Below, piece by piece: positions 52,544 through 61,292 of a stretch of DNA of 64,000 bases. Every line of letters starts with the position of its first letter. The first letter of the stretch is position 1. The notes under the pieces were generated by a model. The model was given only the letters and a program-made list of their open reading frames with translations. It had not been told where the DNA came from and did no database searches. Position numbers and translations under genes: made by a program. This DNA comes from LSCE01 sp050485425. Lineage in GTDB: Bacteria; Pseudomonadota; Gammaproteobacteria; Nitrococcales; Aquisalimonadaceae. The stretch spans positions 1 to 64,000 of the forward strand of contig JBJHBJ010000005.1 of assembly GCA_050485425.1 (NCBI GenBank), read 5' to 3'.

Positions 52544-54352
52544 ATGCCCGAGTACAAAGCCCCCTTGCGCGATATCCGTTTCGTCCGCGACGAACTGCTG
52601 GGATACGAAGATCACTATGCCACTCTGCCGGGAGCGGAGGACGCCACGCCGGATATGGTCAAGGCCATTCTGGAGGAAGGGGCCAAATTCGCCGAGCAGG
52701 TTCTGGCGCCACTGAACCTCAGCGGCGACCAGGAAGGTTGCACCCGGACCGAGGACGGCGAGGTGCGGACACCGACAGGCTTCAAGGAAGCCTACCGGCA
52801 GTATGTGGAGGGCGGCTGGCCCGGCCTGTCCCAGTCCCCGGAGTACGGTGGCCAGGGCCTGCCGGAATCGCTGGGACTGTCCATCGGCGAGATGATCGGC
52901 CAGGCCAACTGGTCCTGGAGCATGTACCAGGGGCTGTCCCAAGGTGCCAAGCGCACTATCAAGGCTCACGGTACCGAGGAGCAGCAGCAGGCCTATCTGC
53001 CCAAGCTGGTTTCCGGTGAATGGACCGGCACCATGTGCCTGACCGAACCGCACTGCGGTTCCGACCTGGGCATGCTGCGCACCAAGGCGGAGCCCCAGGC
53101 CGACGGCAGCTACAAGATCTCCGGCACCAAGATCTTCATCTCCTCCGGTGAGCACGACCTGGCCGAGAACATCGTCCACATCGTGCTGGCCCGCCTGCCG
53201 GACGCCCCGGCCGGCACCAAGGGCATCTCGCTGTTCATCGTCCCAAAGTTTCTGCCGGACACAAGCGGCGAGGCCGGCGAGCGCAACGCGTTGGTATGCG
53301 GTGCGCTGGAACACAAGATGGGCATCCACGGCAATGCCACCTGCGTGATGAACTTCGACGGCGCGACCGGTTTCCTGATCGGCCCGCCGAACCGGGGCCT
53401 GAACTGCATGTTCACGTTCATGAACGTGGCCCGTATCGGCACTGCCATGCAGGGGCTGGCCCACGCCGAACGCGCGTTCCAGGGCGCCATGAGCTACGCC
53501 CGCGAGCGCCTGCAGATGCGCTCCCTGTCCGGCCCCAAGAATCCGGAAAAGCCAGCGGACCCGATCATCGTCCACCCCGATGTGCGGCGCATGCTGCTCA
53601 CCATCAAGGCCTTTACCGAAGGCGGCCGGGCGCTGATGTACTTCTGCAGCAAGCAGAGCGACATCGCCTCCCGCTCCAATGACGACGCCCAGCGAAAGGA
53701 AGCCGAGTCCCTGCTCTCCCTGCTGACGCCGATCGCCAAGGGTTTCCTCACGGAAACTGGCTTCGAGGCGGCCTACCACGGCATGCAGGTCTACGGCGGG
53801 CACGGCTACATTGCCGAATGGGGCATGGAGCAGAACCTGCGTGACGCACGCATCTCCACGCTGTACGAGGGAACCACCGGCATCCAGGCACTGGACCTGA
53901 TCGGCCGCAAGGTGCTGGGCACCCAGGGAGAGACGCTGAAGACCTTTACCCGCATCGTGCACCGTTTCTGCAAGGCAAATGCGGAGAACGAAGACATCGC
54001 CGAGCTTGTCAACCAGTTGACGGCCCTGAACAAGGAATGGGGCGAAGTCACCATGAAACTCGGCATGGCGGGCATGCAGAACCCGGAAGAGGTTGGTGCC
54101 GCTGCAGTGGATTACCTGATGTACGCCGGCTACGTAACGCTGGCCTACTTCTGGGCCGACATGGCCCGGGTGGCGGCAGAGAAACTCGCCGCGGGCACCA
54201 GCGAAGAAAGCTTCTACAAGGGCAAGCTGCACACGGCGAAGTTCTACTTCCAGCGCATACTGCCCCGCACCCGCAGCCACCTGGCCGCCATGGAAGCAGG
54301 CCGCGGCAGCCTGATGGACATCGGAGAGACCGAGTTCCTGGTTGAAGCGTAA
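52544..54352 (+). CDS. Acyl-CoA dehydrogenase with extended C-terminal domain
   Basis: FAD-dependent first step of beta-oxidation, 602 residues, which fits the long family with an extra C-terminal domain (AcdC-type, as seen in gammaproteobacteria) rather than the short 380-residue class. Features: EYGGQGLPESLG, MCLTEPHCGSDLGMLRTKA, GTKIFISSGEHDL, GYIAEWGMEQNLRDARISTL and Glu442 in YEGTTGIQAL, the probable catalytic base. A role for medium or long acyl chains is inferred from context: it follows fadB-fadA and precedes fadD. Separated from fadA by 95 bases holding a hairpin. Confidence 0.93.
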   Translation: MPEYKAPLRDIRFVRDELLGYEDHYATLPGAEDATPDMVKAILEEGAKFAEQVLAPLNLSGDQEGCTRTEDGEVRTPTGFKEAYRQYVEGGWPGLSQSPEYGGQGLPESLGLSIGEMIGQANWSWSMYQGLSQGAKRTIKAHGTEEQQQAYLPKLVSGEWTGTMCLTEPHCGSDLGMLRTKAEPQADGSYKISGTKIFISSGEHDLAENIVHIVLARLPDAPAGTKGISLFIVPKFLPDTSGEAGERNALVCGALEHKMGIHGNATCVMNFDGATGFLIGPPNRGLNCMFTFMNVARIGTAMQGLAHAERAFQGAMSYARERLQMRSLSGPKNPEKPADPIIVHPDVRRMLLTIKAFTEGGRALMYFCSKQSDIASRSNDDAQRKEAESLLSLLTPIAKGFLTETGFEAAYHGMQVYGGHGYIAEWGMEQNLRDARISTLYEGTTGIQALDLIGRKVLGTQGETLKTFTRIVHRFCKANAENEDIAELVNQLTALNKEWGEVTMKLGMAGMQNPEEVGAAAVDYLMYAGYVTLAYFWADMARVAAEKLAAGTSEESFYKGKLHTAKFYFQRILPRTRSHLAAMEAGRGSLMDIGETEFLVEA

Positions 54353-54423
54353 CCGCCCCGGCAGCGCCGCCTCGGCGGCAGCTGCCGTGGTACAAAAAAG
54401 CCATTTGTGTCATAAAGGGCACA

Positions 54424-54454
54424 TGACCGGTGCGGCGCTCACGCCGCCCGGTCA
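54424..54454 (+). other. Intergenic hairpin after the dehydrogenase gene
   Basis: TGACCGG-T-GCGGCG at 54424-54437 pairs with CGCCGC-CCGGTCA at 54442-54454 around CTCA, 13 pairs with one bulged T. It is followed closely by the 54464-54495 terminator-like hairpin. Confidence 0.5.
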
Positions 54455-54463
54455 CAGTGCCGA

Positions 54464-54498
54464 AAAGGTGTCGCCCTGACGCGGGCGACACCTTTCAT
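54464..54498 (+). terminator. Terminator-like hairpin before the first acyl-CoA ligase gene
   Basis: AAAGGTGTCGCCC at 54464-54476 pairs perfectly with GGGCGACACCTTT at 54483-54495 around TGACGC, followed by CATTCTT. It ends about 18 bases upstream of the fadD-like ribosome binding site, so it may be a partial terminator or attenuator between the oxidation and activation genes. Confidence 0.6.
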
Positions 54499-54526
54499 TC
54501 TTACGTTTCTGCAGGAGGAGATGCTC

Positions 54527-56281
54527 ATGGCGGATGCCAAAAGCGACACCAGGGAGAACGAGGCGGCAGGCTTCGAGGCTTACGACGCACGCCCCTGGCT
54601 GAAGTATTACCCTGAAGGCAGCAGCACGGATCTCGACGACCTGGGCTACAGCAGCTTTGCCGACATCGTCCGCCAGGCCAGTGCCAGGCACGCGGACAAG
54701 CCGGCATTCACCACCTGTCTGCCCACCGGAACCACCGGCACGCTGACCTTTGCCGAAGTAGACCGTCTGTCCGACGAGTTCGCTGCGTATCTGCGTCACG
54801 AAATCGGCTTGCAGAAGGGCGACCGTGTTGCCATCCAGAGCCCCAACTGTCTCGCCTACCCCATCTTTCTGTTCGGGGCTGCCAAGGCCGGTTGCGTGAT
54901 CGTCAACATCAACCCGCTGTATACGGTTCCGGAAATCGACCACGCACTGAGCGATTCCGGCGCCAGGCTGCTGGTCATGATCGACATGTTCGCGGACAAG
55001 CTGCCCCAGGTCGTGCCCAAGAGCCAGGTGGAACATGTGCTGGTGCACAGCGTGGCGGATTTCTTCCCCACCGCCCGCAAGTTTCTGGTCAAGACCGTCC
55101 AGAAACTGAAGAAGATGGTGCCGAAAAACACCCAGCCGTCCCTGCCGTTCACACGCGCACTGCAGCTTGGCGCCGCGCAGATGGACAAGGGCAACGCCGT
55201 TTCCGCCGACGAGGTCGGGCTGGATGACCTGCTGGCGCTGCAGTATACCGGCGGCACCACGGGCCGCTCCAAGGGTGCCATGCTCACCCACCGCAACCTG
55301 GTTGCCAACGTGGCACAGTCCTACAACAACCTGGAGCGCTACCTCCCGGACAACCGTACCGCAATGACCGCCCTGCCCATGTACCATATCTTTGCCATGG
55401 GGGTGAGCGGGATCTTCTTCAGCGTGGGAGGCCACAACATCCTCATTCCCTCGCCACGGCCGGTGTCCAACCTGAAGCCCGCGTTCGAGAAATTCGACAT
55501 CACGTTCTTCTCGGGCGTGAACACGCTGTTCGCCGGCCTGCTGAACGAGGAATGGTTCCGCGAGAACCCGCCGAAGAACCTGGGCATTACCATCGGCGGC
55601 GGTACAGCCGTGCAGGTGCCGGTGGCCGAGCGCTGGGAGAAGGTGGTGGGTTACCCCATCCTGCAGGCCTACGGACTGACCGAAACCAGCCCGGGCGTCA
55701 CCACCAACCCGATCGAGAAGAACAAACCAGGCAGCATCGGGATTCCCTATGCCAGCACCTACATCCGCATCGTCGACGAGGAAGGCAATCCCGTCCCCGT
55801 GGGCGAGCCCGGCGAACTGATCGTCAAGGGCCCGCAGGTGATGAAGGGCTACTGGGAACGCCCGGATGCCACCGCGGAGGCCATGACCGACGGCTGGTTC
55901 CACACCGGCGATGTTGCCCGCATGGACGAAGAGGGCTTCCTCTACATCGTCGACCGCAAGAAGGACATGGTCATCGTATCCGGCTTCAACGTCTATCCGA
56001 ACGAGGTGGAGGAGGTTATCGCCAAGCACCCGGGCGTGGCCTCGGCCGGCGTGATCGGCGTACCTGACGACGCCAGCGGCGAGGCTGTTCGCGCCTACGT
56101 GGTGAAGAACGACGAATCCCTCACCGAGGAAGCCGTGCGGGAGCACTGCAAGCAATATCTGACCAATTACAAGGTGCCGAAGCAGGTTGTGTTCCGCGAG
56201 GAACTGCCGATGACGCCCGTGGGCAAGGTACTGCGCAAGGATCTGCGCGCCGAGGCACAGAAGGAGGCCGGAACGGCCTGA
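54527..56281 (+). CDS. fadD: Long-chain fatty-acid-CoA ligase (FadD-like), copy 1
   Basis: AMP-forming ligase of 584 residues that activates fatty acids to acyl-CoA at the inner membrane. The adenylation motif YTGGTTGRSKGAMLTHRN begins at residue 240; YGLTETSPGV, GELIVKGPQVMKGYW, TGDVARMDEEGFLYIVDRKK and the C-terminal GKVLRKDLR lysine motif are intact. ATG 54527 is preferred over 54521 because GGAGGAG (54513-54519) abuts the latter. It precedes a small beta-rich protein and a second ligase (56820-58556) of similar architecture. Confidence 0.94.
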   Translation: MADAKSDTRENEAAGFEAYDARPWLKYYPEGSSTDLDDLGYSSFADIVRQASARHADKPAFTTCLPTGTTGTLTFAEVDRLSDEFAAYLRHEIGLQKGDRVAIQSPNCLAYPIFLFGAAKAGCVIVNINPLYTVPEIDHALSDSGARLLVMIDMFADKLPQVVPKSQVEHVLVHSVADFFPTARKFLVKTVQKLKKMVPKNTQPSLPFTRALQLGAAQMDKGNAVSADEVGLDDLLALQYTGGTTGRSKGAMLTHRNLVANVAQSYNNLERYLPDNRTAMTALPMYHIFAMGVSGIFFSVGGHNILIPSPRPVSNLKPAFEKFDITFFSGVNTLFAGLLNEEWFRENPPKNLGITIGGGTAVQVPVAERWEKVVGYPILQAYGLTETSPGVTTNPIEKNKPGSIGIPYASTYIRIVDEEGNPVPVGEPGELIVKGPQVMKGYWERPDATAEAMTDGWFHTGDVARMDEEGFLYIVDRKKDMVIVSGFNVYPNEVEEVIAKHPGVASAGVIGVPDDASGEAVRAYVVKNDESLTEEAVREHCKQYLTNYKVPKQVVFREELPMTPVGKVLRKDLRAEAQKEAGTA

Positions 56282-56306
56282 TCGCAGCCGCCGGCACAAT
56301 GGAATA

Positions 56307-56335
56307 CCGGCCGGCGGCCACCCGCCGCCGGCCGG
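56307..56335 (+). other. Strong intergenic hairpin after the first ligase
   Basis: CCGGCCGGCGG at 56307-56317 and CCGCCGGCCGG at 56325-56335, loop of seven, no T tract. One of several GC-rich hairpins between genes of this cluster. Confidence 0.5.
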
Positions 56336-56366
56336 CCATCACCAACCATTCATCGAGGAAAAGAAC

Positions 56367-56663
56367 ATGAGCGTTGCCGGAAACTGGAAACTGACAATGC
56401 AGACGCCGTTCGGCGTGCAAACGCCGACGCTGGTCCTGCGCGAGGAGAACGGCGGATACGATGGCGAGCTGGACGGTGCTTCGGGTAAATCGGAGCTGGA
56501 GAACCTGTCGGTCTCCGGTAACGACCTGAGCTTCGACACGCAGGTCGCCACCCCGATGGGAAAGTTCAAGGTGGGTTTCTCGGCCACCGTCGACGGCGAT
56601 ACCATGTCGGGCAAATTCAAAACCATGATGGGCTCCACCGATTTCACCGGTGAACGCCAGTAA
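56367..56663 (+). CDS. Small beta-rich protein of unknown function
   Basis: A 98-residue protein with no signal peptide or Cys. The pattern (SVAGNWKLTMQTPFGVQTPT, then TLVLREENGGYDGELDGASG, and ATPMGKFKVGFSATVDGDTM) alternates short beta strands with two TPxG motifs, as in a small lipocalin-like or beta-barrel fold. I have seen similar small proteins next to acyl-CoA genes but know no function; binding of a hydrophobic ligand is speculative. AGGAAAAG precedes ATG 56367. It lies between the two ligase genes, probably in the same transcript. Confidence 0.75.
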   Translation: MSVAGNWKLTMQTPFGVQTPTLVLREENGGYDGELDGASGKSELENLSVSGNDLSFDTQVATPMGKFKVGFSATVDGDTMSGKFKTMMGSTDFTGERQ

Positions 56664-56819
56664 GCTGTAAGCGCCGGACAGCATTCCGGGCAGAGCAACG
56701 TGGTTGAACGCGCAGGGATGCGCGATAGTGCGTCATGAAACAGGCGCACACACGATAACGAAAAACGATCAGGGCCGCCGCGCGAGGGCGGACCGGCTGA
56801 TCATCCGCGGAGGATGACG

Positions 56820-58556
56820 ATGAATTCCCCACAGGCCTTCTACGATGCCCGTCCGTGGACGCGGCAATACCACGCCAGCCAGACCGAGCACCAGGCAGAG
56901 GAATTCCGCAGCCTGCCGGCCATGCTGGTGGACAGTGCCCGACGCTTCGAAAAGCAGAAGGCCTTCACCACCTGTACCGCAAACGGTATGAACGGCCGCC
57001 TGACTTTTGCCCAGGTGGAGGAGGCATCGGATGCCTTCGCCGTCTATCTGCGCGAGGAACTGGGCCTGGGGTCCGGGACGCGGGTGGCGGTGCAGATGCC
57101 CAACTGTCTGAGCTACCCAATCGTCGCCTTCGGCACACTCAAGGCAGGCTGCGTGCTGGTCAACGTGAACCCGCTGTACACGGCGCCGGAGATGGAGAAA
57201 CAGTTCGTTGACAGCGGCGCCGAGGTGCTGGTGATCATCGACATGTTCGCTGACAAGCTGACCGACATCCTGCCCCGGACGCCGGTCAAGCACGTGATCA
57301 TCACCACCATCGGCCTGCTGTTCCCGCCGGTGGTCCGCCAGATCCTGTTCCTGGTACAGAAGTACTGGAGCAAGATGATCCCCGCGTGCAAGGTGCCGGC
57401 CACACGGCTGCTGGACGCGCTGGAGACCGGCCGCCGGCTGCGTTCAGAAAGGAACGTCGATCCCGCGGACTACTGGCGGGAGATTGAACCCGACAACCTG
57501 GCACTGCTCCAGTACACTGGCGGGACCACCGGTGTGGCCAAAGGCGCCATGCTCACCCACGGTAACCTGCTGACCAACATGCAGCAGATCGAGAGCATGG
57601 GCCGCTCTCATACGGAGGACGGCAAGGAGTGCATCCTGACCGCCCTGCCCCTCTATCACGTGTTCGCGTTCACCGCGAACCTGCTGGCGTTCTACCGGAT
57701 CGGCGGCCACAACGTCCTGGTGCCGAGCCCGCGCCCTATCCAGAACCTGCAACGCGCCATCCAGAACTACCCGATTACCTGGATCACCGGCGTCAACACG
57801 CTGTTCAATGCGCTGCTGAACGAGGAATGGTTCACGGTCTACCCCCCCGCCAACCTGAAGGCCTCGATTGCCGGCGGAACCGCGCTGCACAGTTCGGTGG
57901 CGAAGCGCTGGCGGGAGGTGACGGGCACGCCGATCTCCGAGGGCTACGGCCTTACCGAGACGTCGCCCCTGGTCACCTTCAACCCGCTGGATGCCGAGCC
58001 GCGCCCGGGCAGCATCGGCGTCCCGGTACCGGAGACCGAGGTCCGCCTGGTGGATGCCGACGATAACCCGGTGACTCCCGGTGAGCCCGGCGAGCTGATC
58101 GTCCGCGGGCCGCAGGTCATGGCCGGCTACTGGCAGAAGCCGGAGGAAACCGGCAAGACGCTGAAGGACGGCTGGCTGTATACCGGCGATATCGCGGCCA
58201 TGGACGACGACGGCTACCTGCGCATCGTCGACCGCAAGAAGGACATGATCCTGGTCAGCGGTTTCAACGTCTACCCGAACGAGGTGGAAGACTGCATCAG
58301 CAAGATGGACGCGGTGCACGAAGTGGCCGTGATCGGCGTGCCGGACAAGGATACCGGTGAGGCCGTACGGGCATACGTCATCAAGCGGGGGGAGGTCTCC
58401 GCCGAGGAGATCCGGAAGCACTGCCAGAGCGCCCTCGCCCGCTACAAGGTGCCGAAGCAGATCGAGTTCCGCGACGAACTGCCCACCACGCCCATCGGCA
58501 AGGTACTGCGCAAGGATCTGCGCGCGGAATACATGCGCCAGCACGGCCACCAATAA
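56820..58556 (+). CDS. Long-chain fatty-acid-CoA ligase, copy 2
   Basis: A 578-residue AMP-forming acyl-CoA ligase, paralog of copy 1. Motifs: YTGGTTGVAKGAMLTHGN (from residue 232), YGLTETSPLV, GELIVRGPQVMAGYW, TGDIAAMDDDGYLRIVDRKK, and GKVLRKDLRAEY. ATG 56820 is chosen because GGAGG at 56809-56813 leaves proper spacing; ATG 56814 touches it. Substrate range probably differs from copy 1, for example chain length. The BASS-family gene starts 21 bases downstream. Confidence 0.93.
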   Translation: MNSPQAFYDARPWTRQYHASQTEHQAEEFRSLPAMLVDSARRFEKQKAFTTCTANGMNGRLTFAQVEEASDAFAVYLREELGLGSGTRVAVQMPNCLSYPIVAFGTLKAGCVLVNVNPLYTAPEMEKQFVDSGAEVLVIIDMFADKLTDILPRTPVKHVIITTIGLLFPPVVRQILFLVQKYWSKMIPACKVPATRLLDALETGRRLRSERNVDPADYWREIEPDNLALLQYTGGTTGVAKGAMLTHGNLLTNMQQIESMGRSHTEDGKECILTALPLYHVFAFTANLLAFYRIGGHNVLVPSPRPIQNLQRAIQNYPITWITGVNTLFNALLNEEWFTVYPPANLKASIAGGTALHSSVAKRWREVTGTPISEGYGLTETSPLVTFNPLDAEPRPGSIGVPVPETEVRLVDADDNPVTPGEPGELIVRGPQVMAGYWQKPEETGKTLKDGWLYTGDIAAMDDDGYLRIVDRKKDMILVSGFNVYPNEVEDCISKMDAVHEVAVIGVPDKDTGEAVRAYVIKRGEVSAEEIRKHCQSALARYKVPKQIEFRDELPTTPIGKVLRKDLRAEYMRQHGHQ

Positions 58557-58577
58557 CAACCACACGGAGTTGCCATC

Positions 58578-59474
58578 ATGCTGACCCCAGCCCAGGAAGC
58601 CCTGCTGGCCGTGATGATGATCGTCATCATGTTCGGAATGGGCTCCTCGCTCACGTTCAAGGATTTCCGCATCGCCATGCGTCACCCGCAGGCCGTGATG
58701 ATCGGATTCGCCTCCCAGTACCTGTTCATGCCGCTGATCGCGTTCACGCTGGCCAAGGTACTGGGCCTGTCCACCGTCCACACGGTAAGCCTGGTGTTGA
58801 TGGGCTGCGTGCCCGGCGGCACCACATCCAACATCTTCGCCTACTTCTCGCGCAGCCTGCTCAGCCTGAGCATCATGATGACGGTCTGCTCGACGCTGGC
58901 GGCTGTGGTCATGGTGCCGGTCATCCTGAGCCTTTACACCGGTGACGTGGACGCCCAGTTCCGCGTACCGCCGGAAAACGTCGCCTCACTGCTGTTCGTG
59001 CTGCTGATCCCCACGCTGATCGGCATGTGGCTGCGCAAAGCCAACGCCAATGCGGGAGCGGTCAGCGAGCTGGTGGGCGGCATCCTCGGCCTGCTGGTGA
59101 TCATCTACCTCCTGGTGACCTGGCTGCCCGGCGGCCTGCCCCTGCTGCGCGAGACCGGCTGGGAGATCTACGTCGCGGTAATCGGCCTGGGGCTGTGCGG
59201 CTTCTTCATCGGCTACTGGTTCGCCCGGGCCACCGGTCTGAACCGCGTGAAGGCCCGGACGGTGTCGCTGGAAACAGGCATCCAGAACGGTCCCCTGGCA
59301 TTCCTGATCGTCGCCCTGACCTTCAGCGGACCGCTGCAGGACGAAATGCTGATGATTCCGGTGCTGTACTCCGTGTTCATCGTCATCACCTCGAGTTTCG
59401 TCACCATCTACTATCGTGGCCGGAACCTGCGTGATGAACTGCTGCGCGACCAGGCCAAGATCGAACCCGCCTGA
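58578..59474 (+). CDS. BASS-family sodium-dependent transporter
   Basis: A 298-residue inner-membrane protein of the bile acid:sodium symporter family, about nine to ten membrane segments. Family marks: MFGMGSSLTFKDFRIAMRHP, MGCVPGGTTSNIFAYFSRS, and the C-terminal ETGIQNGPLAFLIVA. Bacterial members carry bile acids, steroids, pantothenate-like or other organic anions. Its place directly after two acyl-CoA ligases suggests an organic-acid substrate such as a steroid, bile acid or fatty acid; this is inference. Confidence 0.88.
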   Translation: MLTPAQEALLAVMMIVIMFGMGSSLTFKDFRIAMRHPQAVMIGFASQYLFMPLIAFTLAKVLGLSTVHTVSLVLMGCVPGGTTSNIFAYFSRSLLSLSIMMTVCSTLAAVVMVPVILSLYTGDVDAQFRVPPENVASLLFVLLIPTLIGMWLRKANANAGAVSELVGGILGLLVIIYLLVTWLPGGLPLLRETGWEIYVAVIGLGLCGFFIGYWFARATGLNRVKARTVSLETGIQNGPLAFLIVALTFSGPLQDEMLMIPVLYSVFIVITSSFVTIYYRGRNLRDELLRDQAKIEPA

Positions 59475-59927
59475 ATCATCCTGCCGACAGCCGGCCGGGG
59501 CACGACTGCTCCGGCCGGCCCGTCCCCCCCGCTCCACCCCACAACAAATACCCGGCGAAACAACAGCCTCCATACGCAAGCGTACGCCAACCCCCGAAAA
59601 ACGTAGCAGGCTAACCATTTTTGCGCTTGCCCGCGCGCCCGCAGCCGGGCAAATTCATACTAGTTTTCCGCACCCGAAATGGTGTTATAGTCAGTGAGCA
59701 GTCCGCTCTGCGGACGACTATTCCAAAATACGAGCGTGGCTCGCAGCTGCGCCGAACAAACAAGAACCGGGGAAGAACATCCATCGCCAGCTTGCCCCAC
59801 ACCGACGGCAGCGGCCTTTTCCCCAGACAAGAATTCGGGTTGTCCCGGACTTCCGGAGAACTCGAGGTAGACGTGCGAAAAGCACGCTGGACCACAAGGC
59901 GGCCCGTCCGCCCGTTGGAGGAGTACT
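59475..59927. other. Long intergenic region before the Liv-type ABC operon
   Basis: About 450 bases with no credible gene. Holds the 59490-59519 hairpin, an A/T-richer patch at 59590-59695 with TATAGT at 59686-59691 as a possible -10 (TTTTCC at 59664-59669 is a poor -35), a small GTCCGC-TCT-GCGGAC hairpin at 59701-59715, and TTGGAGGAG before ATG 59928. The leader would be about 230 bases. Confidence 0.5.
59490..59519 (+). terminator. Hairpin ending the fad/BASS gene group
   Basis: GCCGGCCGGGGC at 59490-59501 pairs with GCTCCGGCCGGC at 59508-59519 (12 pairs, one G-T), loop ACGACT. No T tract, so termination would be weak or Rho-aided. Confidence 0.5.
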
Positions 59928-61202
59928 ATGTCAAAGCTGCATCGTAAGGCCGGTATATTCACCAAGGCGCTGGCAGGCGTCGCCCTTGGCCTGACCACCC
60001 TGTCCGCCGCCCAGGCGTCGGACTCCATCCGCATCGCCTACATCGAACCGCTGTCCGGACCGTTTGCCAACGTCGGTGAAATGGGGCTCTTCCATTTCCG
60101 TTATGCCGCAGACCGGATCAACAATGAGCATGGCGGCATCATGGGACGTCAGATCGAGATCGTTCCCATGGACAACCGCCAGAGCCCCTCGGAATCGGCG
60201 CAGCTGGTACAACGGGCCATCGATCAGGGCATTCAGATCATCAGTCAGGGCAACGGCTCCAACGTGGCCGGCGCCATTGTCGAGACACTGGAACGGCACA
60301 ACCGCCGCAACCCGAACAACCGGGCGCTGTATCTGAACTACGCGGCCGTGGATCCGGCACTGACCAACGATCGCTGCAGTTTCTGGCACTTCCGCTTCGA
60401 CGCGGAGAGCCGCATCAAGATCGCCGCGCTCACAGACTACATGGCTCAGGAACAGTCCATCCAGAAGGTCTACCTGATCAACCAGGACTACTCCCACGGT
60501 CACGTGGTGGCCGAGCAGGCCAAGATCATGCTGGCAGAGAAGCGTCCGGACGTGGAAATCGTCGGCGAGGTACTGCACCCGATCGGTCAGGTGCGTGACT
60601 TCTCGCCGTACATCTCCCGCATCCGTCAGTCCGGCGCCGACTCGGTCATTACCGGCAACTGGGGCAATGACCTCACGCTGCTGATCCGTGAAGCCAATTC
60701 CGCCGGCCTGGACGTGAACTTCTACACCTACTACGGTGGCGGGCTCGGCGTGCCGGCGGCAGTGGGCGATCGCGGTGTGGACAAACTGTTCCAGATCACC
60801 GAATGGCACTCCAACCTGCCCGTGGAACAGGGCTGGGAGGGCAACGAGGAATGGTTGATCGGCTACAAGGAACGGCACCCGGAAACCGACTGGTACTACC
60901 AGCGCGTGTACAACATGTTCATGATGCTGAAAGCGTCCATCGAAGCCGCCGAAAGCACCGACCCCAAGGACGTCGCGATGCAGATGCGCGGCATGGAGTG
61001 GGAATCCCCCACCGGCACTGTCTTCATGCGTCCGGACGACCATCAGTTGCACCAGGACATGTACATCTCCGTGATGGCTAAGGTGGACGGCGATCAGGTG
61101 AAGCACGATACGGAAAACTCCGGCATCGGTTTCCGCACCATCGCCAGGATCGACTGGGAAGACACCCAGCTTCCCACCAGCTGCAACATGCGGATGCCGT
61201 AA
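59928..61202 (+). CDS. ABC transporter substrate-binding protein, LivK-like
   Basis: Periplasmic binding protein of 424 residues, type I fold (branched-chain amino acid group). A signal peptide ends near LSAAQA (residue 30). The mature part starts SDSIRIAYIEPLSGPFANVG and has FRYAADRINNEHGGIMGRQI, YINQDYSHG-type segment LINQDYSHGHVVAEQA and SGADSVITGNWGND. It is longer than LivK (about 370), as in members used for aromatic acids, amides or urea. Genes for both permeases and the ATPase follow. ATG 59928 follows GGAGGAG. Confidence 0.92.
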   Translation: MSKLHRKAGIFTKALAGVALGLTTLSAAQASDSIRIAYIEPLSGPFANVGEMGLFHFRYAADRINNEHGGIMGRQIEIVPMDNRQSPSESAQLVQRAIDQGIQIISQGNGSNVAGAIVETLERHNRRNPNNRALYLNYAAVDPALTNDRCSFWHFRFDAESRIKIAALTDYMAQEQSIQKVYLINQDYSHGHVVAEQAKIMLAEKRPDVEIVGEVLHPIGQVRDFSPYISRIRQSGADSVITGNWGNDLTLLIREANSAGLDVNFYTYYGGGLGVPAAVGDRGVDKLFQITEWHSNLPVEQGWEGNEEWLIGYKERHPETDWYYQRVYNMFMMLKASIEAAESTDPKDVAMQMRGMEWESPTGTVFMRPDDHQLHQDMYISVMAKVDGDQVKHDTENSGIGFRTIARIDWEDTQLPTSCNMRMP

Positions 61203-61230
61203 CGCGGCTCCCTGTCGATAAAGCGATAAC

Positions 61231-61258
61231 AGCGGCGCCCCGTCCGGGGCGCCGCTTT
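61231..61258 (+). terminator. Attenuator-like hairpin between binding protein and permease
   Basis: AGCGGCGCCCC at 61231-61241 pairs with GGGGCGCCGCT at 61246-61256 around GTCC, then TT. A position after the binding-protein gene fits partial termination that keeps the binding protein in excess over the membrane subunits. Confidence 0.6.
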
Positions 61259-61292
61259 CCGACAGCCGCAATCCTGTCACGCGGGAGCCTTC

